Of a stretch of DNA of 64,000 nt, positions 15,885 through 24,974 are shown piece by piece. A model generated the notes under the pieces. It saw nothing but the letters and a program-made list of their open reading frames with translations, had not been told where the DNA came from and did not search any database. Position 1 is the first letter of the stretch. Every line of letters starts with the position of its first letter. Position numbers and translations under genes: made by a program. The stretch lies in the NCBI RefSeq assembly GCF_000332175.1, contig NZ_KB235914.1, positions 813,966 through 877,965 on the forward strand. Direction: 5' to 3'. This DNA is from Pseudanabaena sp. PCC 6802 (lineage in GTDB: Bacteria; Cyanobacteriota; Cyanobacteriia; Pseudanabaenales; Pseudanabaenaceae).

Positions 15885-16671
15885 CAGCCCGGTTACGTCA
15901 GCACAGATGCTGTCATACAGCGGCTCGCGTTTGGCGGAAATCGGGCGAGACATGGCACGGGCAGAAGCTTTGTTCCTGGAGGCACAGGCACAGGCAACGA
16001 GAGTAGGGTTGGAGCTTTGCGATATTTACAGCGGGTTGGGAATCGTACACCGTCACTACGGTCGCTATTCCGAAGCGCGATCGCTACTCCAGCAATCATT
16101 GCGACTAGTACGAGCAGAGCAAGACCATTGGCGCGAGTGTACGTACCTCAGCTATCTGGCGATGACGGAATTGGAAGGCGGCGATCCATTGGCAGCTTTG
16201 CCTTACTGCGATCGGATCTTGCTAGTTGCCGATAAAATCAAAGGTGAAGGGAGCGAGGCAGCGATTGCCAATGCACTGGCGGCGTTAGTTCGCTATCGGT
16301 TGCAGTATCCCAATGCGGCGGCGGAGTTAGCGCAGGCGATCGCCACTTTGCAACAAGTCGATGCCAAGCGCATTCTAGCTTATGCTCTGATTGGAGCAGC
16401 GGCAGTCGATCTGCAATGCGATCGCTTGGAATTGGCGGTACGTCGAGCTGAATCTGCCTTGGAGAACGCGCAAATCATCAATCATCCTGGTGAGATTGCC
16501 CTCGCATGGGCAATTCTGGTACAGGGATTGTTAGGATTAGGAGAAATAGAACGAGCGAAAGTACAATTTGCAGCAGGTTATCCAACTCTCGATCGCCAAA
16601 ATTTGAGCTTGCTTGCCCAAACCGCAGTCGATCGAGTACTAAACCAAATTCAAGATAGCAATACAGGATGA
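15859..16671 (+). pseudogene. TPR C-terminal part of the deleted BTAD regulator
   Basis: The 270-residue frame overlaps the previous one by 26 nt and encodes tetratricopeptide-like repeats (RAEALFLEAQAQATRVGLEL, GLGIVHRHYGRYSEARSLLQ, GEIALAWAILVQGLLGLGEI). These are typical of the C-terminal third of BTAD-ATPase-TPR regulators. The first ~15 residues derive from the other frame at the deletion junction near 15870-15890. It could be translated by termination-reinitiation at the overlap, but as a regulator it lacks both DNA-binding and ATPase parts. Best treated as the second half of a broken gene. Confidence 0.75.
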
Positions 16672-16703
16672 CGCGCTACAGTTAGCGCCTAAAGGAGGTC
16701 AAT

Positions 16704-17231
16704 ATGTCGCTGGTAATTGTAGAAACCCTGGCAGATTCGCCGCTCGTCCCCGAAGAACCAACTGAAACCGATTTGCGGGTTTTGGGCTGTTTGACAGAAC
16801 GTCAGTCAACATGGCGTTATTCGTTACTATCTCACGATCGCCTGCGTATGATTTGCACGTTTGATGCGCCCGATGTGGAATCCGTGCGAGAGTCTTACCG
16901 CAAAGGTGGTGGAGTATTTACGCGCATGTGGGCAGGCGAACCGATCGAACCAGAAGGGGTGCAACCACAAAGGAATACCAGCACTCTGAAAGTAGCTGAG
17001 GCTACCTTCCCAAATGGCTTTACGCAAGCAGAGTGGGATGCAGGAACTCGACGTGCGCTACCCTGCTACGCCGAACGTGGGTCAGAGTTCATCCAATCCT
17101 ACTTGTCCCTCGATCGCACCCGCCTTATTTGCGAGTTCAATCCCCCCGATGCGGAGGTGATTCGCCAAACTCGCTACAAGCTAGGCATTCCCTGCGATCG
17201 CGTCTGGTCGGCAATGGTAATCTCACCTTAG
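16704..17231 (+). CDS. Tandem DUF4242 protein
   Basis: The 175 residues hold two similar ~75-residue modules: LLSHDRLRMICTFDAPDVES and LSLDRTRLICEFNPPDAEVI mark equivalent strands, followed by RMW and RVW. This is the ferredoxin-fold DUF4242 family (SCO4226-like); a relative has been reported to bind nickel. No metal site is obvious here beyond conserved acids. A strong ribosome site (AAAGGAGG) lies just upstream. In this window it directly follows the broken BTAD regulator and precedes a methyltransferase by 10 bp, so these form one transcription unit. Confidence 0.75.
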   Translation: MSLVIVETLADSPLVPEEPTETDLRVLGCLTERQSTWRYSLLSHDRLRMICTFDAPDVESVRESYRKGGGVFTRMWAGEPIEPEGVQPQRNTSTLKVAEATFPNGFTQAEWDAGTRRALPCYAERGSEFIQSYLSLDRTRLICEFNPPDAEVIRQTRYKLGIPCDRVWSAMVISP

Positions 17232-17241
17232 GAGCAAGCTC

Positions 17242-17982
17242 ATGACAGATTGGTATAACGAGGATCTTGCCTATATCCATGATGTTGGCTATAGAGATTA
17301 CGCGCTGAAGTCTATGCCGGGGATTCTAGAAATCTTGCAACACGACAACATCTCAACTGGGTTAATTATAGATTTGGGGTGTGGTAGCGGACTCTCCACC
17401 GAAATCCTAGATCGGAATGGCTATCAGGTGCTAGGTATTGATATTTCCGGTGCAATGATTGAAATTGCCAAGACCAGAGTGTCAGCGGCTGAATTTCGCG
17501 TGGAATCGCTTTTTACCGCAGAAATCCCACCCTGTGCTGCGGTAATTTCCATTGGGGAATGTTTGAATTATCTATTCGATGCTAATTCCGATGCAATCCT
17601 GGATGCGTTGTTTCACCGTATCTATAATGCCCTACCCATTGGTGGTACGTTTATCTTTGATGCCGTTATACCTGGGCAAGTGCGCCCAGGAGAAATCGTG
17701 AAAAGCTTTACAGAAGGTCAGGATTGGATTGTCCTCTTAGAGAAGCAAGAGGATTTAGAGCAACAAATTCTTACTCGTCGCATTATTACCCTGAGACAGG
17801 TCGGCGACCTCTATCGCCGCACCGATGAAGTGCATCGCCAGCGATTATTCAACGCACAGCTATTATCTGAAGCCTTGGGCAAAATCGGATTTCAAGTGGA
17901 AATGCGCGATCGCTACGGGCAGTTTAGCCTGCCACCTGCCCGCGTTGCCTTCATTGCCCGCAAACCAACAGGAATTATGTAA
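17242..17982 (+). CDS. Class I SAM-dependent methyltransferase
   Basis: The 246-residue Rossmann-fold methyltransferase has motif I LIIDLGCGSGLSTEIL (about 35-50), an acidic residue ending beta-2 (VLGIDISGAMIEIAKTR) and the motif IV region AVISIGECLNYLF. The C-terminal half carries the beta-strand hairpin typical of small-molecule methyltransferases. The substrate cannot be deduced. A ribosome site (AGGAG) sits before the ATG. It follows the DUF4242 gene by 10 bp and is probably co-transcribed. Confidence 0.88.
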   Translation: MTDWYNEDLAYIHDVGYRDYALKSMPGILEILQHDNISTGLIIDLGCGSGLSTEILDRNGYQVLGIDISGAMIEIAKTRVSAAEFRVESLFTAEIPPCAAVISIGECLNYLFDANSDAILDALFHRIYNALPIGGTFIFDAVIPGQVRPGEIVKSFTEGQDWIVLLEKQEDLEQQILTRRIITLRQVGDLYRRTDEVHRQRLFNAQLLSEALGKIGFQVEMRDRYGQFSLPPARVAFIARKPTGIM

Positions 17983-18161
17983 AGCGATCGCGCGGTGCAA
18001 CTATTGCAAGAGCAACTAAGGGCGACAACCAGACAAAGCTGAAAAGTGGAAAGGGGCGATCGCCCAATCCCACCACTTGCATTCTGACTACTGCCATGTG
18101 GCAGTGACAAACTTGAAAGTATCCCTGATAATGGTAATACCTATATTCTGGAGGAGAATCT

Positions 18162-18725
18162 ATGGCTCCAGTTATTTCCGAAAAAGTCCGTTGGACGATC
18201 GCCGATTTAGAAGGTTTTCCCGATAACGGCAATTGTTACGAGATTATTAATGGAGAACTGTTTGTGACCCGCGCTCCACACTTAGACCATCAGGATATTA
18301 TCGGTTTAATTTATGCAGCATTACTACAATGGTCACTTTCAAGCGGGTTGGGTAAACCTTTTATCGCACCAGGCATTATATTTTCTGAATCTGACGCGGT
18401 GATTCCCGATCTAATTTGGATTAGCCATGAACGGCGATCGCAATTAACTGATAGTTCGGGTCATCTGACAGATGCTCCAGAACTGATTGTTGAAGTTTTG
18501 TCTGATACTGAAAAAGATAAAAAACGCGATCGCGAAACTAAATTAAAACTATATTCTGTTGAAGGAGTATTTGAGTATTGGATTGTCGATCGCCAACAAC
18601 AAGCGATCGAAGTTTATCGACGAGAGAATGGCATTCTCAAGAAAGCTATGACTTGGTTTAAGGCAGATCGGATCGTGAGTCCACTATTGCCGGGATTTAG
18701 TTGCGAAGTAGCATCTCTATTTTAA
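18162..18725 (+). CDS. Uma2-family (DUF820) nuclease-fold protein
   Basis: The 187-residue protein has the Uma2 signature: an N-terminal WTIADLEGFPDNGNCYEIIN, then IPDLIWIS and APELIVEVLS, with a downstream lysine in KKRDRETKLKLYSVEGV, and FEYWIVDRQQQAIEVYR. These match the PD-(D/E)XK fold core, with the D, E and K at expected places. Despite the endonuclease label, the function of these abundant cyanobacterial proteins is not established. A GGAGGAG ribosome site precedes the start. One of three Uma2 genes in this window. Confidence 0.9.
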   Translation: MAPVISEKVRWTIADLEGFPDNGNCYEIINGELFVTRAPHLDHQDIIGLIYAALLQWSLSSGLGKPFIAPGIIFSESDAVIPDLIWISHERRSQLTDSSGHLTDAPELIVEVLSDTEKDKKRDRETKLKLYSVEGVFEYWIVDRQQQAIEVYRRENGILKKAMTWFKADRIVSPLLPGFSCEVASLF

Positions 18726-18875
18726 AAGAACGGATAAAGTTAGCAACCAGTCAAAGCAGTAAAAGAGATATTTTAATTTATAAAAATAGCCCGTAAACCG
18801 ATTTTAAGTTAGGGATCGGTAAAGGATCGCTTTGGGGACGGTTTCGGATCGGTGCGATCGATATTCTGACAAGTA

Positions 18876-20369
18876 CACGACTTGGAAGGTTATTCAAGCC
18901 GAGGACAGAATGTCAGATGAGTCTAAGCAGGCATAAGCACCTCCAATACCTGAGCTATAGAACGTCCGTTGGCAAACAAGCCATGAGCCAACTCCAGTAG
19001 TTGAGCAAGCGCTTCACGCGAGAGGGAATGGAGCTTCTGCCCGATGGTTTGCGTTCCCTTAGCAAACGAAAAACTTTCCGATTTTCCGCCCGAGCCCGTT
19101 ACGCGTTGGAGCAAAGACTGCGCTAGACAACATAAACGCAAGTGGCGTTTGACCGCTTGCTGGTTGCGTACCTGAGCCGCTTCCAATCCTGTAACTTGCT
19201 TGCAGAACTCATGAAAGACTTCACAAGACCAGCGATAGTTCCAAGTTTCCATGATGCGCGTGCTTTCCCAATGTTGGGCATCCGTGAGTAAAAAGCGCGG
19301 GGCATCACCCAAGTCCGACTGCTCGTGTACAATGACCAAACGCTTGCGTCCATAGCGTTTCAGCCGTATCACTTTCGTAAATGCCCACATGGTCTTACTT
19401 TGACCATTACGACAGGCGATCGTCACAGCCCGAAAGCTCTGAGGATGCTGAGACCGTAACAGGGTGGCGACAGCATCAACTCGTTGCCACTGGTTATCCC
19501 AAAGGATATGTCGCGATGATTCAATTTCGCTGACCCAGTGCTTGCCCTTACTTTCAATCAAACGCGTCAACTCCAGGGTCAATACGCCGTTGTCAAAAGC
19601 ATAGTGGGCGTTGGGGAACTGTCCCTCTGTTTCCAGTTGTTCCACGAGGTCTCGCACGATTTCCGTGCGTTTACGATACTCCAGCCGATTGCTCTGGTAG
19701 CTGATTAACTCGCTCAGACGCGCCATTACCTGCCCCATCTCCGTGTAACTCTGTTGTGCGCTCATCTGCAAATATGCTTTCTCTGCCTCCTGCCAATTCG
19801 GTGGTTGCACTACCACGTCTAACCCATCGATATACTCCCGATTGGAGATTACTGCAGTCACCACTGTTTGGTAGTTGCTCATGCGATGCTCTACATAATC
19901 GTAACTGCGTTTGACTCCAAAGATTTCTTTGCCCCGTTCGTGATGTGCCAACGTCCAATCCAGGCTGATTACCTCTTTCCCCTTGCCTTGATGCTCCGAT
20001 GATAATGTCTCCCGATGCTTTTGCATTAACTCTTCGCTATCCCACCCTGCCTCAAACACTGCCTCGTGCATTGCCCGTCGGCTCACGGCTTCTCCCTCTG
20101 GCCACACTATTTGGCTGTGGATCCCTTGTAATGTCTTGTTGGGACTTAGAATCAAACCATTGACATATCGACTGACGTGGTTAAATCCCTCTTCGCGACA
20201 AAACACGCTGCGATATGCCTGCATCCCTTTAGCTATGGTTGGTGCTACTCCTACCAGGCTGAAAAAAGGTAATAACATTGGCAAAACAAGGCTTTTTCGT
20301 CGTTTATTCCTTCATCTTAGCCTTTTGTTGCCCTTTTTAGACCTTACCTGCTTAACCTTCCAAGTCGTG
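18876..20369. mobile_element. Complete insertion sequence, 1494 bp
   Basis: Perfect 17-bp terminal inverted repeats, CACGACTTGGAAGGTTA (18876-18892) and its complement (20353-20369), are flanked by a 6-bp direct repeat CAAGTA (18870-18875 and 20370-20375). It carries one full-length transposase gene. Intact ends and an undamaged target duplication indicate a fairly recent insertion. Size and architecture fit IS4-superfamily elements; I cannot assign the exact family without a database. Confidence 0.93.
18923..20284 (-). CDS. DDE transposase of the 1494-bp IS
   Basis: The 453-residue transposase looks like an IS4/IS701-type DDE enzyme. Candidate acidic residues are ISLDWTLAHH (about 103), HYAFDNGVLTLEL (about 230) and the WNYRWSCEVFHEFCKQVTGL C-terminal segment (the YREK-like region carrying the glutamate). 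The gene fills the element, leaving about 50 bp at the 3' end and 70 bp at the 5' end before the inverted repeats. No frameshift or stop is seen, so the element may be active. Confidence 0.88.
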   Translation of the reverse strand: MPMLLPFFSLVGVAPTIAKGMQAYRSVFCREEGFNHVSRYVNGLILSPNKTLQGIHSQIVWPEGEAVSRRAMHEAVFEAGWDSEELMQKHRETLSSEHQGKGKEVISLDWTLAHHERGKEIFGVKRSYDYVEHRMSNYQTVVTAVISNREYIDGLDVVVQPPNWQEAEKAYLQMSAQQSYTEMGQVMARLSELISYQSNRLEYRKRTEIVRDLVEQLETEGQFPNAHYAFDNGVLTLELTRLIESKGKHWVSEIESSRHILWDNQWQRVDAVATLLRSQHPQSFRAVTIACRNGQSKTMWAFTKVIRLKRYGRKRLVIVHEQSDLGDAPRFLLTDAQHWESTRIMETWNYRWSCEVFHEFCKQVTGLEAAQVRNQQAVKRHLRLCCLAQSLLQRVTGSGGKSESFSFAKGTQTIGQKLHSLSREALAQLLELAHGLFANGRSIAQVLEVLMPA

Positions 20370-20456
20370 CAAGTAGATGCTGCCACCAATGGAACACCAG
20401 TCTACTACGCGATCGATTGTGCCCACGCCACCCATTTTGCTGGGGTACTGACCCCT
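20370..20456 (+). pseudogene. Fragment of a homocysteine S-methyltransferase gene
   Basis: Directly after the IS the + strand reads QVDAATNGTPVYYAIDCAHA, then THFAGVL. This matches the segment around the first zinc-ligand cysteine of homocysteine S-methyltransferases (usual form CAHPTHF). About 29 codons are present; there is no start and no remaining catalytic domain. The sequence left of the IS does not encode the missing N-terminal part, so the gene was already broken. It runs straight into a TPR gene fragment. Confidence 0.6.
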
Positions 20457-20457
20457 G

Positions 20458-21384
20458 GTGAATCCTGGGATGACGTTGTTTCCCAATGCGGGACATCTCG
20501 TACATATGGCCTCCCATATCTATATCCGCACCGGGCGCTATCACGATGCCGTCTTGTCCAATCAACGGGGCATCAAGGCAGACAATGCCTACCTGGCTCA
20601 AACCCCAGCGCAGGGGATTTATCCGCTCGCCTATAAGCCCCACAATCACCACTTCCTCTGGTTTGCAGCGCTGATGACCGGCCAAAGTAAGATTGCTTTA
20701 GAAGCCGCCGAACAAACCGCCAACGTCGATCCTAAACTGATGGTAGAAGGGGAGCTAGCCGGAGCCTTGCAGCACTATTCACTGATTCCCCTGTTTACCC
20801 GACTGCGGTTCGGCCAGTGGGATGAAATTTTAGCAGCATCGGCACCAAAACTTCCCTATCCCAAAGGCATCTGGCACTATGCGCGGGGCAAGGCATTTCT
20901 GAGCAAGGGACAAACAACTCAAGCAGTTTGGGAGCTTAAACAGTTGCAGGCGATCGCTGCCAACCCCACCCTTAAAGATCTCAAAATCTGGGGCTTTAAC
21001 AGCACCGCCAGTGTCCTGGACATTGCCGCAACCGTGCTATCTGGCGAACTAGAGGCTCAAGCGGGGCAATATGAGAAGGCGATCTCCCATCTACAAACTG
21101 CCGTTAAACTTGAAGATGCGTTGGTTTACACGGAACCAGCAGACTGGTATCAATCCACCCGTCAGGTACTGGCACGAGTATTGCTCAAGGCAGGAAAGGC
21201 AAGGGAAGCGGAACAAGTCTATCGAGCCGATCTGAAAATCTATCCTGAAAATGGGTGGTCTTTGTACGGTTTGTCGCAAAGCCTGAAAACTCAAGGCAAA
21301 ATAACAGAGGCGCGATCGCTCCAAACTCGATTCCAAGCAGCTTGGAAGTACGCCGATATTCCGTTAACGGTCGCACGGTTTTAA
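20458..21384 (+). CDS. TPR protein, 5'-truncated
   Basis: The 308-residue frame begins within a conserved region (NAGHLVHMASHIYIRTGRYH) that normally lies mid-way in a ~550-residue tetratricopeptide protein, so the first half is missing. The remainder has regular TPR helices (YEKAISHLQTAVKL, RVLLKAGKAREAEQVYRADL) and the usual C-terminal ARSLQTRFQAAWKYADIPL. The first few residues come from the junction with the methyltransferase fragment. The protein may not be made. Confidence 0.75.
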   Translation: MNPGMTLFPNAGHLVHMASHIYIRTGRYHDAVLSNQRGIKADNAYLAQTPAQGIYPLAYKPHNHHFLWFAALMTGQSKIALEAAEQTANVDPKLMVEGELAGALQHYSLIPLFTRLRFGQWDEILAASAPKLPYPKGIWHYARGKAFLSKGQTTQAVWELKQLQAIAANPTLKDLKIWGFNSTASVLDIAATVLSGELEAQAGQYEKAISHLQTAVKLEDALVYTEPADWYQSTRQVLARVLLKAGKAREAEQVYRADLKIYPENGWSLYGLSQSLKTQGKITEARSLQTRFQAAWKYADIPLTVARF

Positions 21385-21439
21385 TCCACAAACAGGTTAG
21401 GGAATTACGGTTAAATAATGTCCAAGTTGGTATAACGCT

Positions 21440-21919
21440 TTAGAGCTTCTTGAAATATCTGGCAACCGGCCACAGTCCAAAGCCTGCCTTTTCATAGGTG
21501 CGGCGTGCTGGGGCATGGCCGGGATCGCTTCCAGTTTCAACCATTGCAATAGACATGCCAGCGTCTTTCATCCAAGCAAGCGCAAATTCTATCAAAGCGC
21601 TTCCAGTGCCTTGACCTTGAAAGTCCGGATCGACAGCAACCATGTAGATTTCACCCATACTGTCCTCTAAGTGTAGTTTCACGACTACAAAGCCCGCAAT
21701 AGAATTTGCATCGATCGCAACCCACACATTAGTATCTTCCGCAGTGCAGACATCCTCAACCGCTTTTTGCTGGCTCGCATGCCAACCATCGGGATAGAAT
21801 GCGCGGTACACGTCTGCATCCATCGAGTTCTGAATCGATTTAAACACCGGAGTCCATGCTCGAAGTGAAAGACGAACAACGGCATCAAGGTGCTGAGGTT
21901 TGTACGATTCAATTTGCAT
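21440..21919 (-). CDS. GNAT-family N-acetyltransferase
   Basis: The 159-residue GNAT fold has motif A DPDFQGQGTGSALIEFALAW (Q/RxxGxG/A acetyl-CoA loop) near 95-115 and the C-terminal ARRTYEKAGF motif B. The N-terminal start MQIESYKPQHLDAVVRLSLR is typical. The substrate is unknown. It stands alone and converges with the truncated TPR gene. Confidence 0.9.
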   Translation of the reverse strand: MQIESYKPQHLDAVVRLSLRAWTPVFKSIQNSMDADVYRAFYPDGWHASQQKAVEDVCTAEDTNVWVAIDANSIAGFVVVKLHLEDSMGEIYMVAVDPDFQGQGTGSALIEFALAWMKDAGMSIAMVETGSDPGHAPARRTYEKAGFGLWPVARYFKKL

Positions 21920-22002
21920 TTCAGTATGAACCCCAGAATAAATCAGAATTATAGCTGATGAAGTCTAACAACTTTTATCTCCAAGGAGCATCTACTATGC
22001 CT

Positions 22003-22839
22003 CTAAAAATCGCAATTCCACTGCTTAATCGCATCTAAGTAAAGCTTCATGTCGTGGTCTTCTATTGCATCTAACCGACCTCCACCGTTTTTCTCAACCA
22101 TTTCACGAAAAGATGTGAATGTGCCATCAACCGAATCAAGAAAACGGAACCACAGCCCAGGATCGTTATACAGTTTCTTCTCTTCTGAAATATATAGAAA
22201 CGAACCAACATGACTGTAGCTCATAATGCGAGATGGTAATCGGGTAACTATATCATTATTGTTTTGAAAACGAAAAAAACGATATTTCGCCTCTACATTG
22301 AAGATTCGAGATGTTTCAAGAGTCATGGCGCGTGGCTGCCCAAAAGTATACGTCGATATGAAAGGCAAATCCATATGGATGAGTCTTGCCGCAGCAATAG
22401 TCGCCATAGCGCCTCCCAAGCTGTGACCTGTTAAAAAGAGAGGTCGTTTTTTTCGATCTTTCAAAGTTTTGTACTTCTCAAATAATTCTTGCCAAACATC
22501 GCTGACCGAATTCCAGAAACCACGATGAAACTCCCCAAATATGGCTCTTTCAGGAAACATATTCAAGTTGTCTAACCAATCAGTAATTTCATCAGTACCT
22601 CGGAAAGCAAAGCAAAGATAGTTTTCATGTTCTATTAATGCTGCTTGGGCACTGTTTTTAGAAACACCGAAAATCTCAATAAAATTTTCATCTTCTTCCT
22701 TTAAATTTTTAAGGATTTTAACTTCGTCTGGAGCAGGATTGTTGTCTGACTCCCTGGTGTAAATTTGTCCAGCAATTCTTGCCATCCAATAAGCATTAGG
22801 TTTACTCAGAGCCGTTGTGTATTGTTCTACATTATTCAT
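22003..22839 (-). CDS. Class 3 (fungal-type) lipase family protein
   Basis: The 278-residue alpha/beta-hydrolase has the nucleophile elbow LTGHSLGGAMATIAAARL (Ser about 140) and the oxyanion segment CFAFRGTDEITDW. Likely catalytic partners are the Asp in NNDIVTRLP (about 210) and the C-terminal His of EDHDMKLY. No signal peptide is visible, so it may act in the cytosol or at the membrane on acylglycerols or phospholipids. It is monocistronic. The A+T content looks higher than in the neighbours, hinting at transfer. Confidence 0.88.
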   Translation of the reverse strand: MNNVEQYTTALSKPNAYWMARIAGQIYTRESDNNPAPDEVKILKNLKEEDENFIEIFGVSKNSAQAALIEHENYLCFAFRGTDEITDWLDNLNMFPERAIFGEFHRGFWNSVSDVWQELFEKYKTLKDRKKRPLFLTGHSLGGAMATIAAARLIHMDLPFISTYTFGQPRAMTLETSRIFNVEAKYRFFRFQNNNDIVTRLPSRIMSYSHVGSFLYISEEKKLYNDPGLWFRFLDSVDGTFTSFREMVEKNGGGRLDAIEDHDMKLYLDAIKQWNCDF

Positions 22840-23159
22840 GAATTTTTCCTGGAATTAAAAAAGCCATTGAGGCAGAAAGCTCATATCCTTCATTTAAGGT
22901 TATACGCAGTCCGCTCTAAAAATAGTCATTATGCAGAAGATTTCTATTCAATCTCCTCATTTTAAGGAAATATACAGGTAGTTTTTCGATCGCTGCTTCG
23001 ATTACAGAAACGATTACAGAAAGTCGTTCCTCTAAAAAAGTGTTGTTTGTTATTCGTGCCTGAAAAAGTAAAAAGTTTTGTTTATTTCTCACAAAAGTGC
23101 CTCTTACCGCTCTAGCATTTATCTTTGTTAGGATTTGTCTAGTAATTGTTAAGGTGCAT
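22840..23159. other. Intergenic region between the lipase gene and cimA
   Basis: These 320 bp lie between divergent genes and should carry both promoters. The DNA is A+T-rich. I see no convincing gene or RNA structure. AAGG about 8 nt before the cimA ATG serves as its ribosome site. Confidence 0.4.
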
Positions 23160-24803
23160 ATGAACTCTGCCACCGATTTAGCTGACCTGCGTATCTACGA
23201 CACCACGCTGCGCGATGGCGCACAGTGCGAAGGGCTGTCCCTCTCTGTCGAAGATAAGGTGAATATTGCCCACAAGCTAGATCGACTCGGTATTCCCTTT
23301 ATTGAAGGGGGCTGGCCGGGGGCAAATCCCAAAGATGGTGAATTTTTTCGCCGCATCCAGGAGCAGCCACTGATGCAGGCGGAGGTTGTAGCATTCTGCT
23401 CCACGCGGCGACCCGGGATCGTAGCTAATGAAGATCCCATGCTAGTGCCAATTGTGGCGGCTTCTACGCGCTGGATTACGGTATTTGGGAAATCCTGGGA
23501 CTTGCACGTCACGGAAGGGCTGCGTACCACCCTGACGGAAAATCTGGAGATGATCGCAGATACGATCGCCTACCTCAAACAACGCGATCGCCGCATCGTC
23601 TACGATGCCGAACACTGGTTCGATGGCTACAAGCACAATCGCGAATATGCCATCTCTACGCTCAAAGCTGCCGTCGATGCGGGCGCAGAATGGCTGGTGC
23701 TGTGCGATACCAACGGCGGCACGCTGCCGGACGAAGTGGGAGCGATTACCAGGGCGGTGAAAACCTGGGCAGAGGCATATGGCGATCGCGTCCAAATAGG
23801 CATTCACACCCATAACGATTCTGGTGTGGCCATCGCTAATGCGCTTGCCGCCGTACAAAATGGGGCAACGATGGTGCAGGGGACGATCAACGGCTATGGC
23901 GAACGCTGCGGTAATGCCAATCTCTGTACGTTAATTCCCAACCTGCAATTAAAAATGGGGCGATCGTGCATTGCCCCCAGCCAACTGCAACTATTGACAG
24001 AAGTGTCGCGCCAGATTAGCGAGATCGTGAATTTGGCACCGGACGATCGCGCGCCCTTTGTAGGACTCTCCGCCTTTGCCCATAAGGGAGGCATTCATGT
24101 CAGTGCCGTGCAGCGCAATCCCATCACCTACGAGCATATATCGCCCGAAAGCATCGGCAATCGGCGGCGCATTGTCATTTCCGAGCAAGCGGGCTTGAGT
24201 AACGTGCTATCCAAGGCTGAGTCGTGCGGCATTAAGCTGCAAAAGGACGATCCCGCCTGCCGTCAGATTCTGCAACGCATGAAGGACTTAGAGCAAGTGG
24301 GTTACCAATTTGAAGCGGCGGAAGCCAGTTTCGAGCTACTGATGCGCGATGCCATCGGCGATCGCCCTTGTTTCTTTAAGCTGAATGGATTTCAAGTCCA
24401 CTGCGATACCTATTGCGATGAATACTCCTGCGGTGCCGTCAGCGCCCTAGCTACAGTCAAGATTACGGTCAAGGGCGAGCAAAAACTGACGGCTTCGGAG
24501 GGCAACGGGCCGGTCTCGGCGCTGGATTCGGCTCTGCGCAAGGCGTTAGTGGATTTTTATCCCGCGATCGCTACCTTCTATCTCACTGACTACAAAGTGC
24601 GGATTCTCAACAGCAATGCCGCCACCTCTGCCAAGACTCGCGTTTTGATCGAATCGAGCAACGGTTCGCAGCGCTGGACGACCGTTGGCGTGTCGGGCAA
24701 TATTATCGATGCGTCTTACCAGGCTTTAGTAGAAGGATTGGAATACGGTCTGATGTTAGCGGGTTTGCATAATCCTGTGAGTGCGGTAAAATGCCCTGAT
24801 TAA
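23160..24803 (+). CDS. cimA: (R)-citramalate synthase
   Basis: The product has 547 residues from ATG 23160 (the frame is open 63 nt further upstream, but the homologous start is MNSATDLADLRIYDTTLRDG). It condenses pyruvate and acetyl-CoA to citramalate, the threonine-independent entry into isoleucine synthesis. The TIM-barrel domain has YDTTLRDGAQ with metal and substrate residues, WLVLCDTNGG, and the metal-binding GIHTHNDSG. The C-terminal ~150 residues form the LeuA-type allosteric domain (FELLMRDAIGD, CGAVSALATVKI), the site of isoleucine feedback. LeuA-type synthases are close relatives, but the spacing and PFIEGGWPGANPKD favour CimA. Confidence 0.93.
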   Translation: MNSATDLADLRIYDTTLRDGAQCEGLSLSVEDKVNIAHKLDRLGIPFIEGGWPGANPKDGEFFRRIQEQPLMQAEVVAFCSTRRPGIVANEDPMLVPIVAASTRWITVFGKSWDLHVTEGLRTTLTENLEMIADTIAYLKQRDRRIVYDAEHWFDGYKHNREYAISTLKAAVDAGAEWLVLCDTNGGTLPDEVGAITRAVKTWAEAYGDRVQIGIHTHNDSGVAIANALAAVQNGATMVQGTINGYGERCGNANLCTLIPNLQLKMGRSCIAPSQLQLLTEVSRQISEIVNLAPDDRAPFVGLSAFAHKGGIHVSAVQRNPITYEHISPESIGNRRRIVISEQAGLSNVLSKAESCGIKLQKDDPACRQILQRMKDLEQVGYQFEAAEASFELLMRDAIGDRPCFFKLNGFQVHCDTYCDEYSCGAVSALATVKITVKGEQKLTASEGNGPVSALDSALRKALVDFYPAIATFYLTDYKVRILNSNAATSAKTRVLIESSNGSQRWTTVGVSGNIIDASYQALVEGLEYGLMLAGLHNPVSAVKCPD

Positions 24804-24830
24804 GGAAATTTCCAGAAAACAAAATCTCTG

Positions 24831-24894
24831 TAGGGGCAGGTTTAGCCCAAATCCAATGGTTATAGTCTGGAATTTACTCCAAAACCTGCCCCTA
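24831..24894. terminator. Inverted repeat downstream of cimA
   Basis: TAGGGGCAGGTTT (24831-24843) pairs perfectly with AAACCTGCCCCTA (24882-24894) around a 38-nt loop. It lies just after the cimA stop and before the transporter gene. No T-tract follows, so it may be a dispersed palindromic repeat and not a classical terminator. Confidence 0.45.
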
Positions 24895-24974
24895 AACTAG
24901 GGGTATGTTTTCTCTCAGAAATCTCCTATGCCTAAATTCAACATGCGCCAGTTTTCGAGGCGATCTCTCAATAC

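Noticed and set aside
20136-20636. 166-residue plus-strand frame across the IS end
   Set aside because: Only its part after 20370 resembles a protein (the methyltransferase fragment); the rest is antisense to the transposase.
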